Shown piece after piece: positions 45,324 to 54,192 of a stretch of 64,000 bases of DNA. A program made the translations under genes and the position numbers. Positions within the stretch are counted from its first letter, which is position 1; every line of letters starts with the position of its first letter. The notes beneath the pieces are model-generated. The model was not told where the DNA came from, made no database searches, and was given only the letters and a program-made list of their open reading frames with translations. Source of the stretch: Brevundimonas basaltis (GTDB lineage: Bacteria; Pseudomonadota; Alphaproteobacteria; Caulobacterales; Caulobacteraceae). Where the stretch lies: assembly GCF_014202075.1 (NCBI RefSeq), contig NZ_JACHFZ010000003.1:248001-312000 (forward strand), written 5' to 3'.

Positions 45324-45437
45324 ATCGAGCCTTGAACCGGGGGCGGTGGCGCCCTACCCTCTCGGGCCGGTCGCGTGCGCCCAGCGACCTCTGTGCCGAG
45401 TACGTTGTCAGTCGGGCTAACCAAGAAATCACGACAT

Positions 45438-45911
45438 ATGGAAAAAGTGCCGATGACGGCCGAGGGCTATCGCGCCCTCGACGATCAGTTGAAGCAATTG
45501 AAGTCGGTCGAGAGGCCGAGCGTCATCGCGGCCATTTCGGAGGCGCGCGAACACGGCGACCTGTCTGAAAACGCCGAGTATCACGCGGCCAAGGAACGGC
45601 AGGGCTGGATCGAGGGCCAGATCGCCGAGATCGAGGACAAGATCAGCCGGGCCCAGGTCATCGACGTCTCCAAGCTGGACGGCGACCAGGTGAAGTTCGG
45701 CGCCACGGTCACCGTGGTCGACGAGGACACCGAGGAGGAAGGCACCTATCAGATCGTGGGCGAGCACGAAGCCGACGTGAAACAGGGCAAGATCTCCGTC
45801 GCCTCGCCGATCGCCCGCGCCATGATCTCCAAGGAAGTCGGCGACGTGGTCGAGGTCAACACCCCCGGCGGGGTCAAGGCCTACGAGATCCTCAAGGTCG
45901 AGTGGAAATAG
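45438..45911 (+). CDS. greA: transcription elongation factor GreA
   Basis: The 157-residue protein starts [30 protein letters not shown] in outline. The coiled-coil tip carries [21 protein letters not shown], the acidic D/E pair needed for transcript cleavage. A C-terminal FKBP-like domain follows ([50 protein letters not shown]). It rescues backtracked RNA polymerase. The frame is open 21 codons upstream, but family homology begins at 45438. Confidence 0.97.
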   Translation: MEKVPMTAEGYRALDDQLKQLKSVERPSVIAAISEAREHGDLSENAEYHAAKERQGWIEGQIAEIEDKISRAQVIDVSKLDGDQVKFGATVTVVDEDTEEEGTYQIVGEHEADVKQGKISVASPIARAMISKEVGDVVEVNTPGGVKAYEILKVEWK

Positions 45912-45915
45912 GCCG

Positions 45916-46338
45916 ATGACCCAGCCCTCCGAAACGCGCGCTCCGCTGGTGTCGCACGTTTCGGTCGGCGTCACGGACCTGCACCGCGCCGGCGTCTTCT
46001 ACGACGCCGTGCTGGCGGTCGTCGGCGCGCGCCGGATCATGGAGCACGGCGCCGGCATCGGCTACGGCCGGACCTTCCCCGAATTCTGGGCCAATCTGCC
46101 GCGCGAGAGCCGGGGCGTAGTGGCGTCCGGCGCGGGCGCCCACGTCTGCTTCAGCGCCGCCGACCCCGAGACCGTGGTGGCCTTCCACGAGGCCGGACTG
46201 GCGGCGGGCGGTTACAGCGACGGCGCCCCTGGCCCGCGCCCGGAGTACGCCCCCGGCTATTATGCCGCCTTCCTGCGCGACCCCGACGGCAACAAGGTCG
46301 AGGCCATGTGCTGGATCGCGCGCGCCGACGACGCGTGA
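45916..46338 (+). CDS. VOC family protein
   Basis: The 140-residue protein has a glyoxalase/bleomycin-resistance-type fold: HVSVGVTDLHRAGVFYDAVLAVVGARRI, AHVCFSAADPETVVAFHEAGLAAGG, and YYAAFLRDPDGNKVEAMCW with the conserved metal Glu. It lies 4 nt after greA and its stop overlaps the GTG start of the ELM1-like gene (GTGA), so greA, VOC and ELM1 probably share a transcript. The substrate is unknown. Confidence 0.85.
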   Translation: MTQPSETRAPLVSHVSVGVTDLHRAGVFYDAVLAVVGARRIMEHGAGIGYGRTFPEFWANLPRESRGVVASGAGAHVCFSAADPETVVAFHEAGLAAGGYSDGAPGPRPEYAPGYYAAFLRDPDGNKVEAMCWIARADDA

Positions 46339-47318
46339 CCCGGCCCCTGTCGATATGGGTCGTGTCCGACGGCCGGGCCGGCATGGAGAATCAGGCGCTG
46401 GGGCTGGCAGAGGCCGTGCAGCGGCTGACCCCCGCCGACATCACCGTCAAACGCGTCCGCTGGCGCAGGATCTTCGACAAACTGCCGTCGGCGCTGAAGA
46501 CCGACTGGATGCTCGACCCGTCATCCGACCCGGCCGCGCCCGGCCCGGGAGAGGCCTGGCCGGACCTGTGGATCGCCACCGGACGCGCCACCTTGCCGCT
46601 GTCGCTGCGGGTTCGCGAGCGGTCGGGCCGCCAGACCCTCGTGGTCCAGACCCAGGACCCGCGGTGGCGCACGGCGGCCTTCGATCTCGTCGTGGCTCCG
46701 GCGCATGACCGGACGGAGGGCGCCAATGTGCTGCCGATCACCGGCTCGCCGCATCGGGTGACGAGGGCGGCGCTGTCAGGGGGCGCGGCGGCGTTCGAGG
46801 CGGCCCTGTCCGCCCTGCCCCGCCCGCGTGTGGCGACGCTGATCGGCGGGCGTTCGATGGCCTTCGACCTGCCCGAGGGACACGCCGCCGACCTGGCCGA
46901 CCGGATCGCGGCCAGCATCGCCGACGCCGGCGGGTCGCTGATGCTGACCTTCTCGCGGCGCACGCCGGAGGCGGCGAAACAGGTGATGACGGCGAGGCTG
47001 GCGGGCCTGCCGGGTATGATCTGGGACGGGACCGGCCCGAACCCCTATTTCGCCTTCCTGCATTTCGCCGACCATGTGCTGGTCACCGAGGACAGCGCCA
47101 ACATGGCCGCCGAGGCCGCCTCGACCGGCGCCCCGGTGCACATCCTGCCGATGATCCCGCTGAAGCCCGCCGGCAAGTTCGCCCGGCTGCACGCCGATCT
47201 CCGCGAACGCGGCGCGGCGCGGCTGTTCGACGGCACGCTGACGCCGTGGACCTATGAGCCGCTGAACGAAACCGACCGGGCCGCGCGGGTGGTGCTGGAA
47301 CGGCTGGGGCGCGCGTAG
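46335..47318 (+). CDS. ELM1/mitochondrial-fission-like family protein
   Basis: From GTG 46335 the product has 327 residues. It matches the ELM1 (DUF1022) family: SIWVVSDGRAGMENQALGLAEAV, PDLWIATGRATLPLSL, TLVVQTQDPRWRTAAFDLVVAPAHD, ATLIGGRSMAFDLP, LMLTFSRRTPEAA, NPYFAFLHFADHVLVTEDSANMAAEAASTGAPVHILPM. The fold resembles GT-B glycosyltransferases. In plants ELM1 recruits a dynamin to mitochondria, while the bacterial role is unknown. Confidence 0.88.
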   Translation: MTRPLSIWVVSDGRAGMENQALGLAEAVQRLTPADITVKRVRWRRIFDKLPSALKTDWMLDPSSDPAAPGPGEAWPDLWIATGRATLPLSLRVRERSGRQTLVVQTQDPRWRTAAFDLVVAPAHDRTEGANVLPITGSPHRVTRAALSGGAAAFEAALSALPRPRVATLIGGRSMAFDLPEGHAADLADRIAASIADAGGSLMLTFSRRTPEAAKQVMTARLAGLPGMIWDGTGPNPYFAFLHFADHVLVTEDSANMAAEAASTGAPVHILPMIPLKPAGKFARLHADLRERGAARLFDGTLTPWTYEPLNETDRAARVVLERLGRA

Positions 47319-47323
47319 AGTAG

Positions 47324-47407
47324 CCGCCCCCACCCGGCCGGCGCGTCAGCCGTCTCCCTCCCCGCCCCGGGGAGGGTGGCCGCGGAGCGGCCGGGTGGGG
47401 ACGGCGG
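47324..47407. repeat. palindromic element at the 3' end of the DUF559 gene
   Basis: The ends CCGCCCCCACCCGGCCG and CGGCCGGGTGGGGACGGCGG are mirror images, and an inner hairpin is formed by CCCTCCCC and GGGGAGGG. The stop and about the last 16 codons of the DUF559 gene lie within it. It is related to 47791-47850 and to the repeats at 18547 and 20261. Confidence 0.8.
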
Positions 47408-47735
47408 CTTCGAGATGCGCCAATATCCCAGCCACGACGCCGTCGAGATTGTCCCGGACGGAAGCGTTGCCATAGCGGAGCGTCGTAAACCCTTCCCGCG
47501 CAAAGGCGGCGTCCCGCCTCCGATCCTGCTCGACACGCCAATCGTGTCCGGCTCCGTCGACCTCGACGATCAGCCGCCGGTCGAGGCAGACGAAGTCGAG
47601 ATAAAAGCCGAGCATCGGATGCTGGCGACGGAAGTGATAGCCCCGCGCTCGCAGGCGCCGCAGTGCTACCCCTAGACGAGCCTCCGGAGGACTCATCCTC
47701 TTGCGCATCGCTCGAGCCTTGGCGACGACAGGCAT
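47346..47735 (-). CDS. DUF559 (Vsr-like) endonuclease-domain protein
   Basis: From ATG 47735, after AGGAA, the product has 129 residues. DUF559 pattern: MRKRMSPPEARLGVALRRLRARGYHFRRQHPMLGFYLDFVCLDRRLIVEVDGAGHD, with Asp47 and Glu58-Val-Asp60 as the PD-(D/E)xK-like active site. QDRRRDAAFAREGFTTLRYGN follows. The family resembles very-short-patch repair endonucleases; the substrate is not established. The C-terminal tail (TRPLRGHPPRGGEGDG) is read from a palindromic repeat and is not part of the domain. Confidence 0.85.
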   Translation of the reverse strand: MPVVAKARAMRKRMSPPEARLGVALRRLRARGYHFRRQHPMLGFYLDFVCLDRRLIVEVDGAGHDWRVEQDRRRDAAFAREGFTTLRYGNASVRDNLDGVVAGILAHLEAAVPTRPLRGHPPRGGEGDG

Positions 47736-47790
47736 TGTCAGTTCCTCGCGCACCCATAGATTGCGCGCCTGTCGCGAGGAGTGCAAGGGG

Positions 47791-47850
47791 CCGCCCCCAC
47801 CCGGTCGGCGCTGCGCGCCAACCACCCTCCCCCGAGGGGGAGGGAGAGCC
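47791..47850. repeat. palindromic element upstream of the DUF559 gene
   Basis: It begins CCGCCCCCACCCGGTCGGCGC, like the element at 47324, and contains CCCTCCCCC facing GGGGGAGGG. It lies 56 nt before the DUF559 start and 14 nt after the DUF389 stop. With 47324-47407 it brackets the DUF559 gene. Confidence 0.75.
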
Positions 47851-47863
47851 CTCTCCCTCCGCG

Positions 47864-49369
47864 TCAGTCCAGCGCGATCCGGGCGAGGTTGCTGTCGCCG
47901 CGGCGACAGGCGGGCCCGTCATCTCCCGAAATCGCCACGCCCGCCGTCGCGAGAGCGGCGACGAACTGTTCCTGCGCGCCGGGCTGGGGCGTCTGGCCCT
48001 CGATCGGCTCCGGCGCGGGCTCGGGGCGGCAGAAGCGAACAGCGGGACTTGCCCGCCAGCGGGACAGGGCCCAGGCCGAGCGGGCCACGGCGTCGGGATC
48101 GCCCAGAGCGACGCTGTCGAAGGGTTGCACGGGTGGCGTGACCCAGACGTCGACGCCCTCGAACCGACCCTGCAACGCCTTTTCAAGGGCGAAGGCGCTG
48201 GCGAGGTCGAGCCCGGCGTCGGGGCGCAGCAGGATCAGGGCGCGTTGCCCCTGCCCGTCCAGCATGATGGCGTCAGTGGCGAACGGGACGGCCTCGGTCA
48301 GGCGGTTGCGCAGGGCCGCGATCGGGTCCGGCGCGGAGATCTGGCTGGCCTGGACGGCGCGGGCGGCGGCCTGCGGATCGGCCACCACGATCTGATCCAG
48401 CACAACGTCGACCGAGGTGTGCAGAGCGGCGTCGAGACGTTCGCGCAGGCGGGCCTGGGCGTCGGCCACCAGCGCGCGGGTGCTGACCAGGGCGGAGACC
48501 GAAATGCGGTCGCCCTCGCTGCGTACATCCAGCAGGGTGACGCGGGAATCGGCGCCCGCGAAGATTTCGCTGACCGCCAGCCGGGTCTCGGCGGTGGCCC
48601 GGCTCTCGCGGCCGATGGCCTGAAGGGACAGGGCCAGCGGGGCCGACAGCAGGGCGAAGACCATAACCACCGCAACCGCCCGCCACGGCTGGGGCCGTTC
48701 GAGGATCCGGGGCCGAAAGCCGTAAAAGGTCGCGGTCAGGGTCGCGGCCAGGGCGATGGCCACGAGGTTGGTCATGAACAGGAAGAAGGCCCCGCCCGCG
48801 ATCAGCAGATCGCCCGTGCCGAGCCCGAACCCGACGGTGGCGACCGGCGGCATCAAGGCGGTGGCGATGGCCACGCCGATGATCGTCTCGCCTCGCTGCT
48901 TGATCACCGCATAGGCGCCGGCGACGCCCGAGAAAACGGCGATCAGCAGGTCGAAGAAGTTGGGCCGGGTGCGGGCGAGAATTTCGGCCGTCGGCTCCTT
49001 GAGCGGCGACAGCACGGTAAGGAGGATCGCCACCAGCAGGGCCAGACCGAAGCCGATGCCGAGCGCGGTCAGCGACTGTTTGAGCTCGGCCCAGTCGAGC
49101 AGGGTCAGCGAGAAGCCGAGGGCCACGATCGGCCCCATCATCGGCGACATCAGCATGGCCCCGATGACCACGGCCGGGGACGACAGCATCAGGCCGAGAA
49201 TCGCGATCGCGGCCGAGATGAAGGTCATGATGAGGTAGCGGCCGGTCAGGCCGCCGTTCTCGTAGACCGCGTCGGCGACGTCTTCGTGCTCGACCCCGCG
49301 CCGGACGTTGGCCATGAACCGGCGGGCGATGTTGCGGGTCTCGCGGGCCGTTCTGGCTGTCTCGGTCAT
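47864..49369 (-). CDS. DUF389 (TIGR00341-type) membrane protein
   Basis: The 501-residue protein has a soluble N-terminus and about six membrane helices with the DUF389 signature SSPAVVIGAMLMSPMMGPIVALGFSL, then ILARTRPNFFDLLIAVFSGVAGAYAV and GVAIATALMPPVATVGFGLGTGDLLIAGGAFFLFMTNLVAI. A long C-terminal periplasmic or cytoplasmic region follows with repeated LRERLDAAL-like and QRALILLRPDAGLDLASAFALEKAL parts. Function is unknown. The membrane half is strongly conserved in the family. Confidence 0.9.
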   Translation of the reverse strand: MTETARTARETRNIARRFMANVRRGVEHEDVADAVYENGGLTGRYLIMTFISAAIAILGLMLSSPAVVIGAMLMSPMMGPIVALGFSLTLLDWAELKQSLTALGIGFGLALLVAILLTVLSPLKEPTAEILARTRPNFFDLLIAVFSGVAGAYAVIKQRGETIIGVAIATALMPPVATVGFGLGTGDLLIAGGAFFLFMTNLVAIALAATLTATFYGFRPRILERPQPWRAVAVVMVFALLSAPLALSLQAIGRESRATAETRLAVSEIFAGADSRVTLLDVRSEGDRISVSALVSTRALVADAQARLRERLDAALHTSVDVVLDQIVVADPQAAARAVQASQISAPDPIAALRNRLTEAVPFATDAIMLDGQGQRALILLRPDAGLDLASAFALEKALQGRFEGVDVWVTPPVQPFDSVALGDPDAVARSAWALSRWRASPAVRFCRPEPAPEPIEGQTPQPGAQEQFVAALATAGVAISGDDGPACRRGDSNLARIALD

Positions 49370-49402
49370 GGCAACGGCCTCTGAACGGACAAGACTACGC
49401 CG

Positions 49403-49615
49403 TCAATCGGCATCCGTGTCCGCAGGACCCGCCGCGCCCGCGTCCGCTGATCCATCCTTGCGGCCTTTCCTCGCGTCCATCGCGAGCCCCAGGGCCACGC
49501 CGATGGCGACGCCCACGCCGATGCCGACCCCGAGGTTATCCGTGGCCACGCCGAAACCGGCCCCGATCGCGACGCCCAGCGCTATGCCGATGCCCAGATG
49601 ACTGCGCCCTTCCAT
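49403..49615 (-). CDS. small glycine-zipper membrane protein
   Basis: From ATG 49615 the product has 70 residues: MEGRSHLGIGIALGVAIGAGFGVATDNLGVGIGVGVAIGVALGLAMDARKG in outline, i.e. GxxxG-rich tandem helices followed by a hydrophilic Asp/Ala tail. Such glycine-zipper proteins insert in membranes. An upstream ATG at 49651 overlaps the divergent trxB region and is less likely. Confidence 0.65.
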   Translation of the reverse strand: MEGRSHLGIGIALGVAIGAGFGVATDNLGVGIGVGVAIGVALGLAMDARKGRKDGSADAGAAGPADTDAD

Positions 49616-49692
49616 GGTCGCCGCTCCCGTTTCGCTGTGAATGGATGGCAACCTGCCATCGCATCGGACGGAATCAACGCCTAAATAGGCGC

Positions 49693-50703
49693 ATGACCAC
49701 TCCCCGCACCGTCCGCGTCGCCATCATCGGGTCCGGCCCCGCCGGCTGGACCGCCGCCATCTACGCCGCCCGCGCCCTGCTGAGCCCCGTCGTCATCGCC
49801 GGCCTGCAGCCCGGCGGCCAGCTGACCATCACCACGGATGTCGAGAACTATCCCGGCTTCGCCGACGTCATCCAGGGCCCCTGGCTGATGGAGCAGATGC
49901 GGGCCCAGGCCGAGCACGTCGGAACCGAGGTGATCGAGGACATCGTGGTCAAGGCCGACCTGTCGCAACGGCCGTTCCGCCTGACGCTCGATAGCGGGAC
50001 CGAGATGCTGGCCGAGACCGTGATCATCTCGACCGGCGCCCAGGCCAAATGGCTGGGGCTTGAGAGCGAGGCCAAATACCAGGGCTTCGGCGTCTCCGCC
50101 TGCGCCACCTGCGACGGCTTCTTCTACCGGGGCAAGGAGGTGATCGTGGTGGGAGGCGGCAACACCGCCGTCGAGGAGGCGCTGTTCCTGACCAATTTCG
50201 CCTCGAAGGTGACCGTCGTACACCGCCGCGACGAGTTCCGGGCCGAGCGCATCCTGCAGGACCGGCTGTTCTCCAATCCGAAGGTCGAGGTGGTCTGGGA
50301 TCACGCCATTGACGAGATTCTCGGCGAGACCACCGACATGGGCGGGGTCAATGTCACCGGCGCGCGCGTGAAGAACGTCAAGACCGGTGAGACCCGCGAG
50401 ATCACGGCGGACGGGGTGTTCATCGCCATCGGCCACGCGCCGTCGTCGGAACTGTTCGCCGGCCAGTTGGAAACCAAGCAGGGTGGTTATCTGGTGGTCA
50501 AGCCGGGCACGGCCGCGACGGCCATCGAGGGCGTCTGGGCCGCCGGAGACGTGACCGACGACATCTACCGCCAGGCGGTCACGGCGGCGGGGATGGGCTG
50601 CATGGCGGCGCTGGAGGCGGTGCGGTTCCTGGCCGAACAGGACCACAAGGCAGCCGGCGACCCGATTTCGCACAAGGAAGCCGAAAAGATCGGCGTCTGG
50701 TGA
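49693..50703 (+). CDS. trxB: thioredoxin reductase
   Basis: From ATG 49693 the product has 336 residues: FAD-binding GSGPAG (13-18) and GGQLTITTDVENYPGF, redox-active Cys137-Ala-Thr-Cys140 in SACATCDGFFY, NADPH-binding GGGNTAVEEALFLTNFASKVTVVHRRD, and a terminal FAD segment GVWAAGDVTDDIYRQAVTAAGMGCMAALEA. It reduces thioredoxin with NADPH. It is convergent with the response-regulator gene, 10 nt away. Confidence 0.97.
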   Translation: MTTPRTVRVAIIGSGPAGWTAAIYAARALLSPVVIAGLQPGGQLTITTDVENYPGFADVIQGPWLMEQMRAQAEHVGTEVIEDIVVKADLSQRPFRLTLDSGTEMLAETVIISTGAQAKWLGLESEAKYQGFGVSACATCDGFFYRGKEVIVVGGGNTAVEEALFLTNFASKVTVVHRRDEFRAERILQDRLFSNPKVEVVWDHAIDEILGETTDMGGVNVTGARVKNVKTGETREITADGVFIAIGHAPSSELFAGQLETKQGGYLVVKPGTAATAIEGVWAAGDVTDDIYRQAVTAAGMGCMAALEAVRFLAEQDHKAAGDPISHKEAEKIGVW

Positions 50704-50713
50704 GCCGGCCGCT

Positions 50714-51121
50714 TCAGCCGAACAGCTGAAGCTCGGGCGGGGCGTACATCACCGGCTCGCCCTGGCGGCGGCGCAGGGCGTAGTCGACGGCGGTCTGCAC
50801 CGCACGCTCGTCGGTCGGCTTGGACAGGACGCCGATCGTGCCGGCGACGCCGTTTCGCACCATGCCCGGATTGGCGGTCATGAACAGGACGGTGACGCCC
50901 ATCTCCTGCCCCAGCTCGCGGCCGAGGGCGACGCCGGTGGGGCCGTCCGACAAATGAATGTCGACCAGCGCGAGATCGATGTCGTTCTCGCGCACCACAT
51001 CGCGCGCCGACTTCGCATCCGCGACCGTATCGACGACCCGATGACCAAGGTCCTCGAGGACGAAGCGAAGCTCCATGGCCACCAGGGCCTCGTCTTCGAT
51101 GATCAGGATGCGGGCGGTCAT
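50714..51121 (-). CDS. single-domain response regulator
   Basis: The 135-residue receiver domain has Asp10-Glu11 (IEDEALVAMEL), phosphoacceptor Asp54 (LALVDIHLSDGPTG), Thr82-type VLFMTAN and Lys in GVLSKPTDERAVQTAV. There is no output domain. It belongs to the RR group usually encoded beside HWE kinases (EDEALVAMELR signature), and the HWE kinase gene lies 88 nt upstream on the same strand, its likely partner. Confidence 0.9.
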   Translation of the reverse strand: MTARILIIEDEALVAMELRFVLEDLGHRVVDTVADAKSARDVVRENDIDLALVDIHLSDGPTGVALGRELGQEMGVTVLFMTANPGMVRNGVAGTIGVLSKPTDERAVQTAVDYALRRRQGEPVMYAPPELQLFG

Positions 51122-51209
51122 TTCGGTCGTTCAGTCGGCTTTTGGTACGGCTTCGTACGCAGGGTTTATATCAGGTCCGGGTTAGCGCCCGGTAACCACC
51201 CTTGTTCCT

Positions 51210-52766
51210 TCATGCGACGTTTTGCGCGGCGCGACGACGGGACAGGGCGGTCGCCGGAAGGTCGGCGACAACCTGCAAACCATCCCTGAGCCAGTTCCGT
51301 TCCAGCCGGCCGCCCAGTTGACCCTCGACCGAAAGACTGGCCAGCGACGAGCCGAAACCGGTGTGGGTCGGAGGCCCGCTGACCGCGGGTCCGCCGGTTT
51401 CCGTCCAGGTCAGAATGAAGCGGTCCCCGGCGCGCCGGGTGTCGAGCGTCACCCGGCCGTCCTCGCGCGACAGGGCCCCGTATTTCGCCGCATTGGTGGC
51501 CAATTCGTGGAACAGCAGGGCCACCGAGGTCGCGGCCTGATCGTCGAAGGTCGCGTCGTCGCCGTCGAGCAGGATGCGGGGTTCGCCCTTCAGGTCGCTG
51601 TAGGCCTTGAACAGATCCGCCAGGAAGGCGTGCAGGGTCATCGAGCCGACGGTCGGCCTGGAGGTTTCCGTGTGCGGGCGGACGAACTCGTGGGCCCTGG
51701 CCAGGGCGCTGATGCGGGTGCGGACCGCGCTGGCGAAAGCCTTGGCCTCAGGATGCTGACGGGCCGAAAGCGCGATCAGCGCCGAGACGACGGCGAAGAT
51801 GTTCTTGATGCGGTGGCTCAGTTCCTGGCTGAGCAGTTCCTTGGCCTGATCGGACCGCTTCAGGTCGTCGATGTCGGTGCAGGTGCCGAACCAGCGGGTG
51901 ATCTCGCCCGCCTCGTCGCGGATCGGCCGGGCCCGGCCGAGGGTCCAGCGATAGACCCCGTCGTGGCGTCGTAGTCGGTATTCGATCTCGTAGGGATCGC
52001 CGGTCTCAAGCGAATGGGTCCAGGCTGACATGGCCCGCGCCTGATCCTCGGGATGGAACATGCCGTTCCAGGCCTCGCCGTCCGTCGAGCCCTCGGGCAC
52101 CCCGGTGTATTCGTACCAACGGGCATTGTAATAGTCGTGGAATCCATCCGGGAGGGTCGACCACACCATCTGCGGCATGGAGTCCGCGATGGCGCGGAAC
52201 TGGGCCTCCGACTGGCGCTGCGCCGCCAGGGCGCGGCGCAGGTCGAGAAGCGTCATCACCTGGGCGGCGAGGACCTGAAGGGTCTGCATCTGCAGGGCCG
52301 TCGGGCCCTCGGGGCGCGGCTTGTCGCTCAGCACGCAAAGGGTGCCGATGGGCAGCCCCTCGGCGGACTTCAGCAACCGGCCCGCATAGAAGCGCAGGCC
52401 CGGTTCTCCGGTCACCAGCGGGTTGCAGGAGAAGCGATCGTCTCTCGTGGCGTCCGGCACCACCATGCTGTCCTGCATCAGGATGGCGTGGGCGCAGAAT
52501 GAGGTTTCAAGCGGGGTTTCACGGACGCCAAGGCCGGTCTCGGCCTTGAACCACTGCCGCCCCTCGTCGATCAGATTGACCACCGCGATCGGGGCGTCAA
52601 AGACCTGGGCGACCAGATTGACGATCTCGTCAAAGGCGGCTTCCCGGGGCGTGTCGAGGATTTCATAGGCGCGAAGGGCGCCAAGCCGGTCGGCCTCGTT
52701 CCACGCGGGCTTGTCTGTGGTGGCGCTCAAGCGGACCTCTGGAATGCGCACGGGCGCGGCCCTCAT
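51210..52766 (-). CDS. GAF-PAS sensor histidine kinase, HWE/HisKA_2 type
   Basis: The 518-residue cytoplasmic kinase has an N-terminal GAF domain (about 40-180; FDEIVNLVAQVFDAPIAVVNLIDEGRQWFKAETGL, FCAHAILMQDSMVVPDA), a PAS/PAC domain (about 190-305; ending RWFGTCTDIDDLKR), a dimerisation helix with His318 in ELSHRIKNIFAVVSALI, and an HWE-type ATPase region (LLFHELATNAAKYGAL, GFGSSLASLSVEGQLGG). The GAF type resembles those in bacteriophytochrome-like and stress kinases; the signal is unknown. Its start may be the ATG at 52766 or a TTG 12 codons later. Its likely partner is the RR at 50714. Confidence 0.92.
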   Translation of the reverse strand: MRAAPVRIPEVRLSATTDKPAWNEADRLGALRAYEILDTPREAAFDEIVNLVAQVFDAPIAVVNLIDEGRQWFKAETGLGVRETPLETSFCAHAILMQDSMVVPDATRDDRFSCNPLVTGEPGLRFYAGRLLKSAEGLPIGTLCVLSDKPRPEGPTALQMQTLQVLAAQVMTLLDLRRALAAQRQSEAQFRAIADSMPQMVWSTLPDGFHDYYNARWYEYTGVPEGSTDGEAWNGMFHPEDQARAMSAWTHSLETGDPYEIEYRLRRHDGVYRWTLGRARPIRDEAGEITRWFGTCTDIDDLKRSDQAKELLSQELSHRIKNIFAVVSALIALSARQHPEAKAFASAVRTRISALARAHEFVRPHTETSRPTVGSMTLHAFLADLFKAYSDLKGEPRILLDGDDATFDDQAATSVALLFHELATNAAKYGALSREDGRVTLDTRRAGDRFILTWTETGGPAVSGPPTHTGFGSSLASLSVEGQLGGRLERNWLRDGLQVVADLPATALSRRRAAQNVA

Positions 52767-52812
52767 GAATGCCGGGGGCCAAAAAGCGTTGCAATGGCGG
52801 ACGCGGGATTTG

Positions 52813-53973
52813 TCAGCGTGCTGGCCGGCCCACTTCCTCGACGTCCATCACCGTCACGCCGGGCGGCGGCGGAGCGGCCGGAGCGGCTTTGGGCGAAGGC
52901 GCCTCGAACGCGGCCAGGCGCTCGTTGATGCCGGCAATGTCCTCCGCCGTCGGCTGCCGCCGCCCGCCGAGAGAAATGACGCCGACGGTGCGGGTCTGCC
53001 CGTCGATGACGACGGTGCGCGTGGCCGGCTCGCCCGCCGCCGCGGCCTCGGCCAGCGCGACCTCCGCGGCGTCGGCCGAGACGACCTGGAGACGGGGGCG
53101 GGCGAAGCGGGCCTCGTCGATGCGCGGCTCGCGTCCCGAATAGGTCTGACGGAAGGCCGCCGGTTCGCCGTAGACGCCCTTCCAGCGATAGAAGATATGC
53201 GCCCCGATCTGGGTCAGTTTGTTCAGCGTGGGGGCCCACCACGGATAGACGTAGTTGGCGTGGTAATGGGTCGCGGTGCCGACCTTCCCGGCGACATGGC
53301 CGGCGAGAGCCCGCTCGGCGACGCGGGCGGCGCGGGTCCAGGCCCAGGCGGCCGGCCCCTGGGCCAGCGAACCGTCGCAGGTGAAGCTGAACTGACAGCC
53401 CGTGACCCGTTCGGCCCCTTCGTAGACCACGCCGCAGACCGAGTTGGGGTAGTTGGGGTCGCGGACGCGGTTCAGGATCACCTGCGCCACCGCCTCCTGA
53501 CCCTCGGTCGGCTCCAGCGCGGCTTCGTAATAGATGGCCTGGGTCAGGCAGCGGACGGCGCGGCGGCGGTCCTCGGCGGTCGCCGGCTTGAAGGCGAAGG
53601 GCTGGGCCGGGCGCAGCAGGCCGGACGCGGGCATGGCGGCGTTCAGCTTCTGCGCCTCAAGGCCGGAGGCGCCGAAATCCAGCGACGGCTTGCCGCCGAG
53701 CGACAGGCTCTCCCATCCGGGCGTCAGCCCGTAGAGGGCGGCGCGGCGATCGTTCGGGTCGTGCCGCATGGCGATCGCCAGTTGCGAAGGCGTCATGCGC
53801 GCGGTGATGGCGCCGAGACCCCGGTCGGTCAGGTCGCCCCGGGTCAGTTGCCGCACGGCCTCGGCCCGGCGGTCGATCTCGGGACGGACGGTCGAACTGG
53901 CGGCCATGGCCACGCCGACGGCGGCCAGGGCGGCGGGCGCGGCGGCGGCGAGCCGGCGCGTCCGCTTCAGCAT
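52813..53973 (-). CDS. SleB-type cell wall hydrolase, copy 1
   Basis: From ATG 53973 the product has 386 residues (an ATG at 54042 would add 23). An N-terminal hydrophobic segment ([21 protein letters not shown]) suggests export. The hydrolase_2 domain has [45 protein letters not shown] (catalytic Glu in YYEA), [12 protein letters not shown] and [33 protein letters not shown]. The tail is Ala/Pro-rich. SleB enzymes cleave peptidoglycan glycan strands. A paralogue lies at 59435-60577. Confidence 0.9.
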   Translation of the reverse strand: MLKRTRRLAAAAPAALAAVGVAMAASSTVRPEIDRRAEAVRQLTRGDLTDRGLGAITARMTPSQLAIAMRHDPNDRRAALYGLTPGWESLSLGGKPSLDFGASGLEAQKLNAAMPASGLLRPAQPFAFKPATAEDRRRAVRCLTQAIYYEAALEPTEGQEAVAQVILNRVRDPNYPNSVCGVVYEGAERVTGCQFSFTCDGSLAQGPAAWAWTRAARVAERALAGHVAGKVGTATHYHANYVYPWWAPTLNKLTQIGAHIFYRWKGVYGEPAAFRQTYSGREPRIDEARFARPRLQVVSADAAEVALAEAAAAGEPATRTVVIDGQTRTVGVISLGGRRQPTAEDIAGINERLAAFEAPSPKAAPAAPPPPGVTVMDVEEVGRPAR

Positions 53974-54192
53974 CGATGTCCAGTCTGTCCTGGCCAAATC
54001 CAGCTCCCGCTTTCCGGCGACCGCGCCGGACAGGCCTGTCATAGGCCCTGAGCGAGGCTGTTTTCAGGCGGAAAAACGCCGTCCGGTCAAGGCTGGGCGT
54101 CTTCCAAGCGAGGATCGACGCACCAGGATGCGCCTCGCCGGGCGTTTGGCGCCAATCGCACCGCTTGCCGGAACGCAAACCGAACCAATACG

